Shown one piece after another: positions 35,644 through 45,800 of a stretch of DNA of 64,000 nucleotides. The notes under the pieces are model-generated. The model had not been told where the DNA came from and searched no databases. It saw only the letters and a list, made by a program, of their open reading frames with translations. Position 1 is the stretch's first letter, and each line of letters starts with the position of its first letter. This stretch comes from JBEBSD01 sp040394475. Its GTDB lineage: Bacteria > Bacteroidota > Bacteroidia > Cytophagales > Spirosomataceae. Made by a program: the position numbers and the translations under genes. The stretch spans positions 1-64,000 of the forward strand of contig JBEBSD010000024.1 of assembly GCA_040394475.1 (NCBI GenBank), given 5' to 3'.

Positions 35644-36462
35644 TCACTTCTCCTCCCGCTGAGGCGGCTGCAGTTCCGACATGGTATAGTAACGGAGCCC
35701 CAGATGGCTGCTTTCTTCCAGTATCCACCGCAAAAAGTTTACATCAAAACCATAGGCCGCAGGAGGCGGATCTTCCGGGAGCGGCTGATGGCCGAAGAGC
35801 ATCAATACAGAGCGATCGTTCCTTGCCTTTTCCAGCGCTTCCTTCATTTCTTCTGTTTTCAGCCGTGTTTCACGGTCAATCTGTAATGCCTGCAGCTTCC
35901 TCCGGTTGTTAAACCGGTAATAAATATGCGCCATATAGGCGGGAGGCACATGATAAAGGCGCACCCCTTTATAATAGCGCTCGGCTTTTGCAACATCCCG
36001 CAGGTTCACAAATCCATACGCCAATAAAGCGGAGTCACTTTTTGCCGTATTGTTTCCCCCTGGATGTGCATAGGAAGCAGGAGCGAAACCTTGCCGGCGC
36101 AGGTAGTCCATTCCCGGCTCAATCTCTGTTTTCAGGTATCCCTCTACCCCTATCGTCCGCACCATCTGCCGGGCATTTCCATGAACCGTTCCATGAAATC
36201 CGATTTCATGGCCATCGGCTTCCAACTCGCGCAGCTGGCGCAACTCCTCGCCGGTGAGTGTATCGGCCGTGATATAAAAGGTAACCCGGGCATCAAACTC
36301 CTGGAGCAGTGGCCTTAAGCGATACCAATCCTCAATGAAACGATCATCAAAGGACAACGCGATCCCTCCTTCAGGAGTATCGTTCCCCTCGGGCGTACAA
36401 CTCATTAAGACCAGAGCAGCCCATGCGGTTAATACATTGATTCTGAATAGCAGGTTTTTCAT
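35644..36462 (-). CDS. Polysaccharide deacetylase-family lipoprotein
   Basis: A 272-residue NodB-like carbohydrate esterase. Signal peptide with lipobox ending MSC (C22). Catalytic-type motifs are IALSFDDRF (metal-binding Asp pair) and HEIGFHGTVHG (metal His), followed by SYAHPGGNN. It probably removes acetyl groups from a glycan outside the inner membrane. It has the highest similarity in layout to single-domain deacetylases. It follows the membrane gene at 36490 on the same strand with a 27-base gap, so they are likely an operon. Confidence 0.88.
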   Translation of the reverse strand: MKNLLFRINVLTAWAALVLMSCTPEGNDTPEGGIALSFDDRFIEDWYRLRPLLQEFDARVTFYITADTLTGEELRQLRELEADGHEIGFHGTVHGNARQMVRTIGVEGYLKTEIEPGMDYLRRQGFAPASYAHPGGNNTAKSDSALLAYGFVNLRDVAKAERYYKGVRLYHVPPAYMAHIYYRFNNRRKLQALQIDRETRLKTEEMKEALEKARNDRSVLMLFGHQPLPEDPPPAAYGFDVNFLRWILEESSHLGLRYYTMSELQPPQREEK

Positions 36463-36489
36463 TTGCGTTACCGGTTTGGGTCGGCCCGG

Positions 36490-38214
36490 TCATTCGTCCT
36501 GCCTCACAGGACCTTGTTCATCGTACTTATAAACGTTGACAGCATTTCCTGAAGCGTCCGAAAATTCCCTGACCGGGGTGAGCCCTTCCAGGCTTTCATT
36601 GGTGACCAGATAGTCATAGGCCCCCATTCTGAAGTTTTGCAGTCCATCAGAAAACGGAATTGCATGGTAAACCAATACAGAATTGTCCAGGTAAATGTCA
36701 TAATCGTATCGCGGATGGGACGCGTGCTGCCCGAATTTCAGTTGCAGCCGGTACTGGACGTCAAACAATTCCTCGTCTTCAAAGGCAAAGGCCTGTGCCG
36801 AAAGCGGCAGGTCAGAGGCGGCGACCTGGGTGGAACCCATCAGAAAATTCAGCTTCCCCAATTTTTTCTCCAACGACCGGTTGGCGACCATTTCCCGCTC
36901 CAGGCAGGCATCGTTTTTGGGCAGGTAAATTCCCAGGTCGATCGGGATCAGTAACCGTGTGTCAGCAGGCAAGGTTTGAATCCAGTGGAACGCGTTAGAG
37001 ATGTTGCGGTCTTCCCGCACCCAGGAATGATACCGTACAACCACGACCAATTCTGACAGCACCATCAGCCCCGCGAACACGAACGGGACAAGCGGTCTTC
37101 CCTTCGGCAACCACCGGCTCACCTGCCACAGCCCGATGCCCGTGACGACCAGCCCGATCAGTGCGGCGGGCAGCAGGTGGGGATCGTAAATTTTTGACGA
37201 CCGCAGGACGAGGACGACAAACAAGAGCCAGTTTACTACCAATACCGTATAAAAAGGTTTTTTTAACCGGACCAGGTGCCACGCGCCTATCCCGCAGCCT
37301 GCCAGCGCCAGGTAATTGACCGGGTTTTCAAAATGCGACCGGATAAATCCCCAGTTGAAAAAAGCCTCCATCGGGTTGTCGTTCACCTTGGCAAAGATCC
37401 CCCCGAGAAACGCTTTCGCCACAATCAGCGGGTCGGTCAGTATAAACGGGCAAAACGCCACAAATGTCAACAAGAATACTCCCACGGCATACCCTAACGT
37501 CCTTCCCTTCTGCTCCCGCACCAGCCAGAAAATACCCAGGAAAACCATCGGCGCCAAAAACAGGAACAGCAATCTTTCGGCTATCACCACTCCGTATAAT
37601 GCCGCCAGCCACACTGCTCCTCCGGGGCTCAGCCGTTCGGAAAATACCAGCCGGCACAGCAAATACAAAAAGATACTTCCAGACAATCCTTCCGGACGCA
37701 GTACCACTCCTCCGTTCCAGAACAAATGCGATGAAACCAGCAATAGTCCGATCAGGAACCGGCTGAAGGGTGTCAGCAACGGGTGTTCCTGCCTGAACAG
37801 AAAACGCAGGGTTGCCAGCAGCAGCACGGCCACCACCACCATTTGCAAGGCGCGCCCGATCAGGATATAAGGTTCCCGGTCTACCAGATACTGGTAAGCG
37901 GTCTGATCGATCAGGTTGAACACATCCATGATCCCGGTAATAGCTCCCAATTGCTGCAGGACCGTAACCGCCGCCGATATTCCGAAGATCCCTCCGTACA
38001 GCAGCACGCTGGGTGATGCGGGCCAGTCCAGGATACGCGGCGTCTTTCCATACCAGAGAAACACACCGGAATCCGCTATAAAGGTTTCGTCAAACGTATA
38101 ATATCCCAGAAAGGGGGGGAAAACAACACTCGCACCAAAACAATACGCCCATACCACTAAGAGTAATCCACACAAAAACCGAAACTGCACTTTTGGATTT
38201 TCCATACTATTCAT
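36490..38214 (-). CDS. Multi-pass membrane protein, GT-C glycosyltransferase-like
   Basis: A 574-residue membrane protein with about ten to twelve predicted helices, followed by a large hydrophilic C-terminal domain of about 170 residues. The first loop after helix 1 has YYTFDETFIADSGVF, reminiscent of the acidic first loop of GT-C mannosyltransferases. I do not recognise a specific family. It could transfer lipid-linked sugars to an envelope glycan, supported only by its topology and by the deacetylase downstream. The start may be ATG 38214 or 38205. A -7 box lies at 38244-38251. Confidence 0.8.
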   Translation of the reverse strand: MNSMENPKVQFRFLCGLLLVVWAYCFGASVVFPPFLGYYTFDETFIADSGVFLWYGKTPRILDWPASPSVLLYGGIFGISAAVTVLQQLGAITGIMDVFNLIDQTAYQYLVDREPYILIGRALQMVVVAVLLLATLRFLFRQEHPLLTPFSRFLIGLLLVSSHLFWNGGVVLRPEGLSGSIFLYLLCRLVFSERLSPGGAVWLAALYGVVIAERLLFLFLAPMVFLGIFWLVREQKGRTLGYAVGVFLLTFVAFCPFILTDPLIVAKAFLGGIFAKVNDNPMEAFFNWGFIRSHFENPVNYLALAGCGIGAWHLVRLKKPFYTVLVVNWLLFVVLVLRSSKIYDPHLLPAALIGLVVTGIGLWQVSRWLPKGRPLVPFVFAGLMVLSELVVVVRYHSWVREDRNISNAFHWIQTLPADTRLLIPIDLGIYLPKNDACLEREMVANRSLEKKLGKLNFLMGSTQVAASDLPLSAQAFAFEDEELFDVQYRLQLKFGQHASHPRYDYDIYLDNSVLVYHAIPFSDGLQNFRMGAYDYLVTNESLEGLTPVREFSDASGNAVNVYKYDEQGPVRQDE

Positions 38215-38243
38215 TAACCGGCTGCCCTACCGGAAGCCGGGCA

Positions 38244-38251
38244 CAAAAATA
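38244..38251 (-). promoter_or_regulatory. -7 box of the GT-C-like membrane gene
   Basis: Minus-strand TATTTTTG, a perfect TAnnTTTG match about 30 bases before the start. No good TTG at -33. Confidence 0.45.
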
Positions 38252-38315
38252 ACAAAATTCAAAGAAGTTAGCCGATTCCGGTTAATTGCGATCGCCGTAC
38301 CAACCTATATTTTAT

Positions 38316-38323
38316 TACCTTTG
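38316..38323 (+). promoter_or_regulatory. -7 box of metG
   Basis: TACCTTTG, a perfect TAnnTTTG match, 34 bases before the metG ATG. The -33 region lacks a TTG at the usual spacing. Confidence 0.55.
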
Positions 38324-38357
38324 CCTGCAGGAAATCACAACAGTACCATCGAATTAA

Positions 38358-40418
38358 ATGGCCAGCCAAACACATCCCAAACGATATACAGTCACCGCAG
38401 CACTCATCTATGCCAACGGCCCCATTCACATCGGCCATCTGGCCGGATGTTATATTCCCGCCGACATTTATGTACGCTATCTCCGGGCCACCGGTGCGGA
38501 AGTGGCCTTTATCAGCGGAACCGATGAGCATGGAGTCCCCATCACCATACGAGCCCGGAAAGAAAGGATGACCCCGCAGGAAGTGGTAGACAAATACTAC
38601 TCCCAGATTAAAGAATCATTTGCTTCGCTCGGGATTTCGTTTGATGTATATTCCCGGACCAGTCTGCCCGTTCATCATGAAACATCGCAGCATTTTTTCA
38701 AAACACTCTACGACAAGGGCGTTTTTACCGAAGAGACGACCGAACAATACTATGACCAGACGGCAGGACAGTTTCTGGCCGACCGCTATATTACCGGAAC
38801 CTGTCCTACCTGCGGAAACCCCGGCGCCTACGGCGACCAATGCGAGAAATGCGGCTCTACCCTGAGCCCTATGGAACTGGGGAATCCGCGTTCGATGCTC
38901 TCCGGCGATGCCCCCATCCTGAAAGCTACTAAGAACTGGTACCTGCCCCTCGATCAGTGGCAGCAACGCATCGAGACATTTGTCAACAGTCATACCGAAT
39001 GGAAAACCAATGTTTTCGGACAATGCCAGTCCTGGCTGAAGGACGGCCTGAAACCCCGCGCCATGACACGCGACCTGGACTGGGGGATCCGCGTACCGCT
39101 TCCTGACACCGACGGCAAAGTACTCTATGTATGGTTTGAGGCCCCCATCGGGTACATCTCGGCAACCAAAGACTGGTTACAGCAACAAAACGGAAGTGAC
39201 GCGGGCTGGGAAACCTGGTGGAAAGACAAAGACACCAAACTGGTTCATTTTATCGGGAAAGACAATATCGTCTTCCATTGTATCATTTTCCCGGCTACCT
39301 TGATGGCAGAAGGCAGTTATATCCTGCCCGACAGCGTACCGGCCAATGAATTCATGAACCTGGAAGGGGATAAAATTTCGACTTCCCGTAACTGGGCGGT
39401 CTGGCTGCATGAATACCTGGAAGCGCTTCCCGGCAAACAGGATGTTCTCCGGTATGTACTGACCGCCAACGGACCGGAAACCAAAGACAGCGAATTTACA
39501 TGGAAGGATTTCCAGACCCGCAACAACAGTGAACTGGTAGGTATTTTCGGAAACTTTATTAACCGTGCCGTCGTGCTGACACAGAAGTTCCACGACAGTA
39601 AGGTCCCGGCAACCGGCACCTTACAGGACATCGACAAGGAAGTGCTTGCCGAACTGGCGGCTTTCCCCGGTCGGATCGGGGGGGCTATCGAGCACTATAA
39701 GTTTCGTGAGGCCCTGGCGGCCATCATGGACCTGGCAAGGCTGGGCAACAAATACCTGGCCGATACGCAGCCGTGGCATGTCATTAAAACAGATCCTGAA
39801 CGGGTGGGCACTATACTGAATATCGCCCTTCAGATTGCGGCCTCCCTCGCTATTGTTGCAGAACCTGTGCTCCCGTTTACTGCCGAAAAAATCAAAACCC
39901 AGCTGGGATTACCCGCGACTTCCTGGAAGGATGCCGGGCAACCCGACCTCCTTCGGGCCGGTGCTCCAATTCTGGAAGGGGAACTGCTCTTTGAAAAAAT
40001 AGAAGACAACGTTATCAATGCGCAGATCCAAAAACTTCATGCTGCCAGACAGCAAAACCTGTTGGAGGGCAAAATCGTAGAGCCGGTTAAGCCGGAGATC
40101 CAATACGATGATTTTGCCAGACTTGACATCCGTGTTGCCACCATTACCGCCGCGGAGAATGTGCCCAAAAGCAAGAAGCTGCTCAAGCTGACAGTGACCA
40201 TCGGCAGTGAAGAGCGGACAGTTCTCAGTGGTATTTCCGAGTATTTCCAACCCGGAGAAATTCTTAACCGGAAAGTCCTGTACCTGGCCAACCTCGCACC
40301 CCGTAAAATGATGGGAATGGAAAGCCACGGCATGATTCTGATGGCCCAGGACCGCGATGGCAGCCTGTCGTTCGTCCATCCGGACCGGATGGTTTGGGAT
40401 GGCGGTACCGTGTCGTAA
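38358..40418 (+). CDS. metG: Methionyl-tRNA synthetase
   Basis: A 686-residue class I aminoacyl-tRNA synthetase. The HIGH motif is at residues 24-27 (IHIGHLAG), the zinc knuckle is CPTCGNPGAYGDQCEKCG (about 150), and the KMSKS loop reads KISTSRNW (about 340), followed by the anticodon domain. The last 105 residues form the tRNA-binding EMAP-like domain (from YDDFARLDIRVATI). It charges tRNA-Met. The gene is full length and divergent from the membrane gene upstream. Confidence 0.97.
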   Translation: MASQTHPKRYTVTAALIYANGPIHIGHLAGCYIPADIYVRYLRATGAEVAFISGTDEHGVPITIRARKERMTPQEVVDKYYSQIKESFASLGISFDVYSRTSLPVHHETSQHFFKTLYDKGVFTEETTEQYYDQTAGQFLADRYITGTCPTCGNPGAYGDQCEKCGSTLSPMELGNPRSMLSGDAPILKATKNWYLPLDQWQQRIETFVNSHTEWKTNVFGQCQSWLKDGLKPRAMTRDLDWGIRVPLPDTDGKVLYVWFEAPIGYISATKDWLQQQNGSDAGWETWWKDKDTKLVHFIGKDNIVFHCIIFPATLMAEGSYILPDSVPANEFMNLEGDKISTSRNWAVWLHEYLEALPGKQDVLRYVLTANGPETKDSEFTWKDFQTRNNSELVGIFGNFINRAVVLTQKFHDSKVPATGTLQDIDKEVLAELAAFPGRIGGAIEHYKFREALAAIMDLARLGNKYLADTQPWHVIKTDPERVGTILNIALQIAASLAIVAEPVLPFTAEKIKTQLGLPATSWKDAGQPDLLRAGAPILEGELLFEKIEDNVINAQIQKLHAARQQNLLEGKIVEPVKPEIQYDDFARLDIRVATITAAENVPKSKKLLKLTVTIGSEERTVLSGISEYFQPGEILNRKVLYLANLAPRKMMGMESHGMILMAQDRDGSLSFVHPDRMVWDGGTVS

Positions 40419-40425
40419 TGCCACG

Positions 40426-40453
40426 GCAGAGGCGTTGCCTGCAACGCCTCTGC
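40426..40453 (+). terminator. Long hairpin after metG
   Basis: Perfect 13-bp stem GCAGAGGCGTTGC / GCAACGCCTCTGC with a 2-base centre, starting 8 bases after the stop. There is no T run. It likely ends or protects the metG transcript. Confidence 0.6.
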
Positions 40454-40570
40454 GGCGCCGAAACCGTCGTCTCCAACCAGGATTTCGTGGCAACATCCGG
40501 AAAAACACTCCCCACGGATAGCCCGATTATTTGATTTTGCAGTTTTATTTTAGAAATTTATCAATTCCTT

Positions 40571-40610
40571 CTACTACCAATAAGGGCACAGTTTGTCTTT
40601 ACAGTATAGG
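40571..40610 (+). promoter_or_regulatory. ECF-type promoter element upstream of the sigma gene
   Basis: CTACTACC (40571-40578), 13 bases, then TTTGTCTTTACAGTATAGG (40592-40610). The same two blocks at the same 21-base offset occur before fecR. This identifies a probable autoregulated ECF promoter. It implies a leader of roughly 150 bases before the sigma start codon, since an in-frame TAA at 40718-40720 rules out a longer protein. Confidence 0.7.
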
Positions 40611-40768
40611 GTTATAAATATATTGAATTGCCATTTTCCAAGTATAGAGGGAGGGTCAGGTCAAAACGCGTTCAAGGAACACCTTGCCGGCGGACGGCAC
40701 AAAACCAGACAACTCTGTAAAGAATTTGGCGATACCGAAAAGCGTACATACCAGGTTCAGCTAGCTAT

Positions 40769-41344
40769 ATGGGTCAGTATCAGGACCATACCGATTTCGA
40801 ATTAATGTCCCTGCTCTCCAAGGACAGCAGGGTGGCTTTTGCCGAAATTTACCGCCGTTTTAAGGGGCCTTTGTACATACACGCTTATAAAATGCTTGGT
40901 AAGCATGAAGAAGCGCAGGATGTATTGCAGGATATTTTTGTGACGCTATGGAGCAAACGACAACATATCGTACTCGAAACCGGCCTTGCTCCGTATTTGT
41001 ACAAAGCCGTTCGTTACAAAATCCTGAATATGATCGGTCGTAAAAGAATAGAAAAGAATTACCTGGAATCGCTGGCAATTTTTCTGGAGGAAGGTGAATA
41101 CGTAACCGACAAGGAAGTCCAGAGCAATGAGCTCGAAGCGTTGATCGAGCAGGAGATTGCACTGCTGCCTCCCCGGATGCGGGAAATTTTCGAGCTCAGC
41201 CGGAAAAAAGGATTTTCTCACAAACAGATCGCCGACGCCTTACACATTTCCGATAAAACTGTAAAAAAACAGGTATACAACGCGCTCAACATTCTCCGCG
41301 ACAAAGTGGACTGGTCGTACCTGCTCCTTTTATGCTGGCTGTAA
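40769..41344 (+). CDS. ECF RNA polymerase sigma factor (FecI-like, Bacteroidota type)
   Basis: A 191-residue extracytoplasmic-function sigma factor. Region 2 (about 20-85) includes EEAQDVLQDIFVTLW, and region 4 (about 125-180) shows LPPRMREIFELSRKKGFSHKQIADALHISDKTVKKQV. Followed by FecR, SusC with STN domain, and SusD, it forms a FecI/FecR-type signalling cascade. The substrate-bound receptor signals through FecR to release this sigma factor. The predicted target promoters are its own and fecR's, based on the shared upstream element. Confidence 0.94.
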   Translation: MGQYQDHTDFELMSLLSKDSRVAFAEIYRRFKGPLYIHAYKMLGKHEEAQDVLQDIFVTLWSKRQHIVLETGLAPYLYKAVRYKILNMIGRKRIEKNYLESLAIFLEEGEYVTDKEVQSNELEALIEQEIALLPPRMREIFELSRKKGFSHKQIADALHISDKTVKKQVYNALNILRDKVDWSYLLLLCWL

Positions 41345-41401
41345 GCGGGAGCGCAACAATCCGGAGCGATCCGAAAAAAAACTAAAAAAAAAACGGTAGC
41401 A

Positions 41402-41441
41402 CTACTACCTTCTCGACCGCTATTTGTCTTTAAAGTATAAG
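41402..41441 (+). promoter_or_regulatory. ECF-type promoter element upstream of fecR
   Basis: CTACTACC (41402-41409), 13 bases, then TTTGTCTTTAAAGTATAAG (41423-41441). It matches the element before the sigma gene at 17 of 19 positions in the right block and 8 of 8 in the left. It ends 16 bases before the fecR ATG. No copy lies upstream of SusC. Confidence 0.72.
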
Positions 41442-41457
41442 TCAAACGAAGTAATCG

Positions 41458-42651
41458 ATGGATATTTCCAAGGCAATTCTATTACTCCGGAAACACCGGC
41501 AGGGAACCCTCACCGACCAGGAGAGGAGATCGCTGGAACGTTGGTACCGGTCTTACGCGCTGTCACGACCGCGGCACATCGATCAGGAGGAGATGGAGAA
41601 ACGCCTCGATGAAGTTTGGAACACCTTGCTGGAAACGGACGATGAAACTGCTGTTCCGCTCCGGTCCAACAGCCGCCGATGGCTCCTTTGGGCCGGAGCA
41701 GCAGCCTCCCTCTTGCTCATGGCCGGCTTGTACTGGTGGCCTCCCGTTCTCCCGACTGCCGATCCGCAAACTAACACCGTAGCGGACGTCCTGCCCGGTA
41801 CTGCCAGAGCCTACCTCCTGCTTTCTAACGGAAAACAGATGGATCTCAGCCAGGAAGTTTCGGGTATACTCGCCGATGAAAACGGTGTAACCGTGGTGAA
41901 GGTGCAGGAAGGAGAACTGTCTTATCAGCCGGCTCCCGAACCCACTACAGGAAAACCGGTATACAATGAAATCATTACACCACGCGCGGGGCAGTACATG
42001 GTCCATTTGCCGGACGGCACCAAGGTCTGGCTAAATGCGGCCTCCTCCATCCGGTTTCCGATTGAATTCTCTGGCGGGCAACGGGTAGTAGATATAAAAG
42101 GAGAAGCCTATTTTGAAGTGAGCAAGCAATTCAGCAATGGCAAAAGAATCCCCTTTCTGGTCAGATCCGGTCAGCAAACTGTGGAAGTCCTCGGTACCGA
42201 ATTCAATGTCAACAGCTACTCGGATGAACAGGCGATCCGGACTACCTTAGTAGAAGGCAGCATCAAGGTAAATTTCAGCGGTATCCGCGGAAAAGAAGTG
42301 CTGCTCCGTCCCGGCCAGCAACTGCAATACATTCCGGCTGCCGGTAAGAAAATCACTGACGAAGAAAGGCTGACCGTCAACACAATTAACACACAGGCAG
42401 CTATCGCCTGGAAAAACGGTTATTTCCGGTTTGACCATGTAAGCCTGGAGGAACTGATGCGCCAGATTTGCCGGTGGTACCAAATGGATGTCTGGTATGA
42501 CGGCCCGCTGGGAAAACATGAATTTGTGGGAAAAATTGAACGTACTGCCACCCTGGCCGAAGTCCTGGCCATTCTGGAAGCCGGCGATTTGTCCTTTCAA
42601 ATCGATCAGAATAAGATCATCGTAACCAGGAACAATCACGGAAACTTATAA
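41458..42651 (+). CDS. FecR-family anti-sigma factor
   Basis: A 397-residue single-pass membrane protein. The cytoplasmic N-terminal part (about 1-74) would bind the sigma factor; the transmembrane helix is 75-94; the periplasmic FecR domain lies about 175-275 (TPRAGQYMVHLPDGTKVWLN, then GEAYFEVSK); and a C-terminal DUF4974 module (about 320-395) would contact the STN domain of SusC. It therefore passes the substrate signal inward. It lies between sigma and SusC, with its own ECF-like promoter. Confidence 0.95.
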   Translation: MDISKAILLLRKHRQGTLTDQERRSLERWYRSYALSRPRHIDQEEMEKRLDEVWNTLLETDDETAVPLRSNSRRWLLWAGAAASLLLMAGLYWWPPVLPTADPQTNTVADVLPGTARAYLLLSNGKQMDLSQEVSGILADENGVTVVKVQEGELSYQPAPEPTTGKPVYNEIITPRAGQYMVHLPDGTKVWLNAASSIRFPIEFSGGQRVVDIKGEAYFEVSKQFSNGKRIPFLVRSGQQTVEVLGTEFNVNSYSDEQAIRTTLVEGSIKVNFSGIRGKEVLLRPGQQLQYIPAAGKKITDEERLTVNTINTQAAIAWKNGYFRFDHVSLEELMRQICRWYQMDVWYDGPLGKHEFVGKIERTATLAEVLAILEAGDLSFQIDQNKIIVTRNNHGNL

Positions 42652-42803
42652 CGCAAACGCAATGGAAAAATAACTATCTGCCTGTTGGAAATAGCATTCA
42701 GGAATCACCCGTAATCCCTTTCAAGTCCCGGAAGGCGATCCGGATAGTGTATTCTCATTCTTTTCAAATGTTAGCTACCGATCATATTTAGCCCCAAACA
42801 ACT
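42652..42803. other. Gap between fecR and the SusC gene
   Basis: 152 bases with no copy of the ECF element and no clear TAnnTTTG box. No hairpin of note. SusC could be transcribed by read-through from fecR. Confidence 0.4.
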
Positions 42804-45800
42804 ATGCATCCTCTTTCACCCAACCGATCTACGTATATTAAAATACGTTACCACCAACAATCTTTCAGGCGCTTTCCGCGTTCGTTTTCCATCCTGCTGG
42901 CAGGCTTAATGATTATTGCAACCGGCTTTTCACAAAAACTCATGCTGTCGGTTAAAGACACCCCGTTATCGGCGGTATTCAGACAGATTGAAAAGCAGAC
43001 GGATTATACTTTTTTTTATGACAACCAGGTTCTGAAAAAAACCGCTCCGGTCACGGTCACCTTTTCGGGAGGAGATATCCGCCAGCTCCTGGATGTGATC
43101 CTCAAAGAACAGCCCCTGACCTATAATATCCATAACAAACGGGTATTGATCAAACGGGCCAGCCCGCCAAAATCCGGGGCCAAAACCAGTGTTTCGCTGC
43201 ATCCGCTGGAGCCCAAACCAGCGATAAGAACAGCGAATCCGGACGTTGCCGGCACAGACAAGAACCCGCCCGTCTTATCCCTGGAAATTGTCGATAAAAT
43301 AGTCGATGGTAAGATTTCAGATGAAAAGGGAGAGGCCTTACCCGGAGTAAGCATCCTGCTGAAAGGCTCACAACAAGGGACAATCTCTGATTCCGAAGGA
43401 AACTTCCAGATGGAGGTCCCGGATGAGAATGCCGTGCTGGTATTTTCATTTGTGGGGTACCTCACCCAGGAACTGACAGTCGGCAACCGGACTTCTCTGC
43501 TTGTAGCGCTTATGGTCGACGAACGGGCGCTGGAAGAGCTGGTGGTCGTAGGATATGGTCAAATGAAGAAAACAGACGTTACCGGCGCGGTAGCTTCCGT
43601 CCAGTCGGCCGATATTGTACGGGGAAACCCCGTGATGGCTTCCAGGGCTATTCAAGGCCAGGTCGCCGGAGCTACCGTTACCAAATCCAGTAACCGCCCG
43701 GGAGCAGGTTACAACATTACCATCCGGGGAGAAAATACCATTAATTTTTCCACGGCGCCCTTAGTGGTAATTGACGGACTGATGGGCGGCGACCTCAACA
43801 CGCTTAACCCCAACGATATCCAATCAATGGATATCTTAAAGGACGCCTCTTCAACGGCCATATACGGTTCGCGAGGCGCCAACGGCGTCGTGATCGTTAC
43901 TACCAAAAAAGGATCATCCGGAAAACCCCGTGTGAGCTACGACAGCTATATCGGCTCGAAAGTACCGGCACGGCTGCCCAAACTCATGACCAGTCAGCAG
44001 TTTTACAAGGCTACTTATACCGACCGGCTGCTGGAAGGTGCAACGGGCGCGACTTTTACCGCGGCTGAAATGGCCAATATAGATGCAGGCCGTACGAGCG
44101 ACTGGGTCGACCTCATTACCGATCCCGCACTTCAAATGAGCCACAACATCAGTGTGGCCGGAGGGAATGAGAATACTACCTACCGTTTTTCCGGTGGCTA
44201 CCTGCAGGAAAACGGGAATGTCCTGCACACGGGTTATAAGCGTTACAACCTGAATGCAGGCCTGGACAGCAAGCTCGGAAAGCATTTCAAGGCCGGGTTT
44301 ACCTCTTACGTGACCTATAGCGACCAGGAACTGGGTTCCATGGAGTCGCTGCGGGGCGCTTACCGCGCACGGCCTACCGGCACCGTCTACTTTGACGACC
44401 TTTCCAACCCCTCTGAAAACCAGGATATTAATATCGACGGAGTCGCGGTATGGATGGGGATCAATGACAAACAGGTGCCCAACCCGTTACTGGATGTCGA
44501 CCCCAAGAATTCGAAACTCCAAACCGCCGGAACCACGCTTATGGGGAATGTCTATGTAGAATACATCCCGCTGCCCGGGTTAAGTATCCGTTCGTCGCTT
44601 TCGGCATCTTATTCCAATGAGCGTATCGGGGATTTCCGGGGCACCTGGTCAAAATCACAGATCGGCGCCAAGCCCAGGGCCCAGCACAACAGCAACCTGA
44701 TGGGCAATTATACCCTCGATAACCTGATCAACTACAACCTGGATCGCGGCAGGCATAAACTGGCTTTCACTGGTCTGCAAAGCACCTTTTACCAGCGAAA
44801 TGAAGCCTATATGACCGCCGCGAGGGACTTACCTTATGATTCCGACTGGTATGCACTCAATACCGGAACGATCACTTCCTTCAGCAGTTCCTTAACCGAG
44901 CGTTCCCTTTTATCGTATATGGGGCGGATCAACTACTCCTTTGCCGACAAATACCTGATCACCCTCACCGGCCGTTCCGACGGCGCTTCCCAGCTTTCCG
45001 AAGGCAATAAATGGGCGTTCTTCCCCTCCGTCGCCGTCGCCTGGCGGATCGCTGAAGAAGCGTTTATCCGAAACCTCCATGCCCTATCCGACCTGAAACT
45101 GCGCCTCAGCTACGGCCAGGTGGGTAATTCAACTGTCGCTCCCTACCAGACACAGGCCAATCTCTTGAACACCGGCTACGATTTTGACGGAGCCGAAGCC
45201 TATGGCTTCGCGCCGCTCAATCTTGGAAACAAGGACCTGAGATGGGAACGCAGTACCGAGTTTAACGTAGGACTGGATTTCGGACTGTTCAAGAACCGTG
45301 TTACCGGCTCGGTCGAAGTGTATGACCGGAAAACGGTGGACCTGATCCTGAACCAGAAAATCCCGACCATTACCGGCTTCGAGCAGGTGATTGCCAATGT
45401 CGGGGAAATCGGCAACAGAGGCGTGGAACTGACCCTGAATACGGTCAATATTTCGAGAAACGATTTTTCCTGGAATACCACCCTTACCTTTACCAAAAAC
45501 AACAACAAACTGCTCAGCCTGTACGGCGACGGACAACGCTTTGACAAAGGAAACAAGCTGTTCGTGGGGCATCCCATCCGGGCCAATTTCGATTATGAGT
45601 TTGACGGGATCTGGCAAACGGCAGACAAAGCCCTGGCTGCCGAATACAAGCAGGTGCCGGGATCGGTCCGGGTGGTCGATCAAAACAACGACGGCATTAT
45701 TTCTTCCACGGAAGGGATAGACGACCGGGTGGTGCTGGGTACGCAGCTCCCTAACTGGCTGAGCGGAATTACCAATCGTTTCCGGTATAAAAACTTTGAC

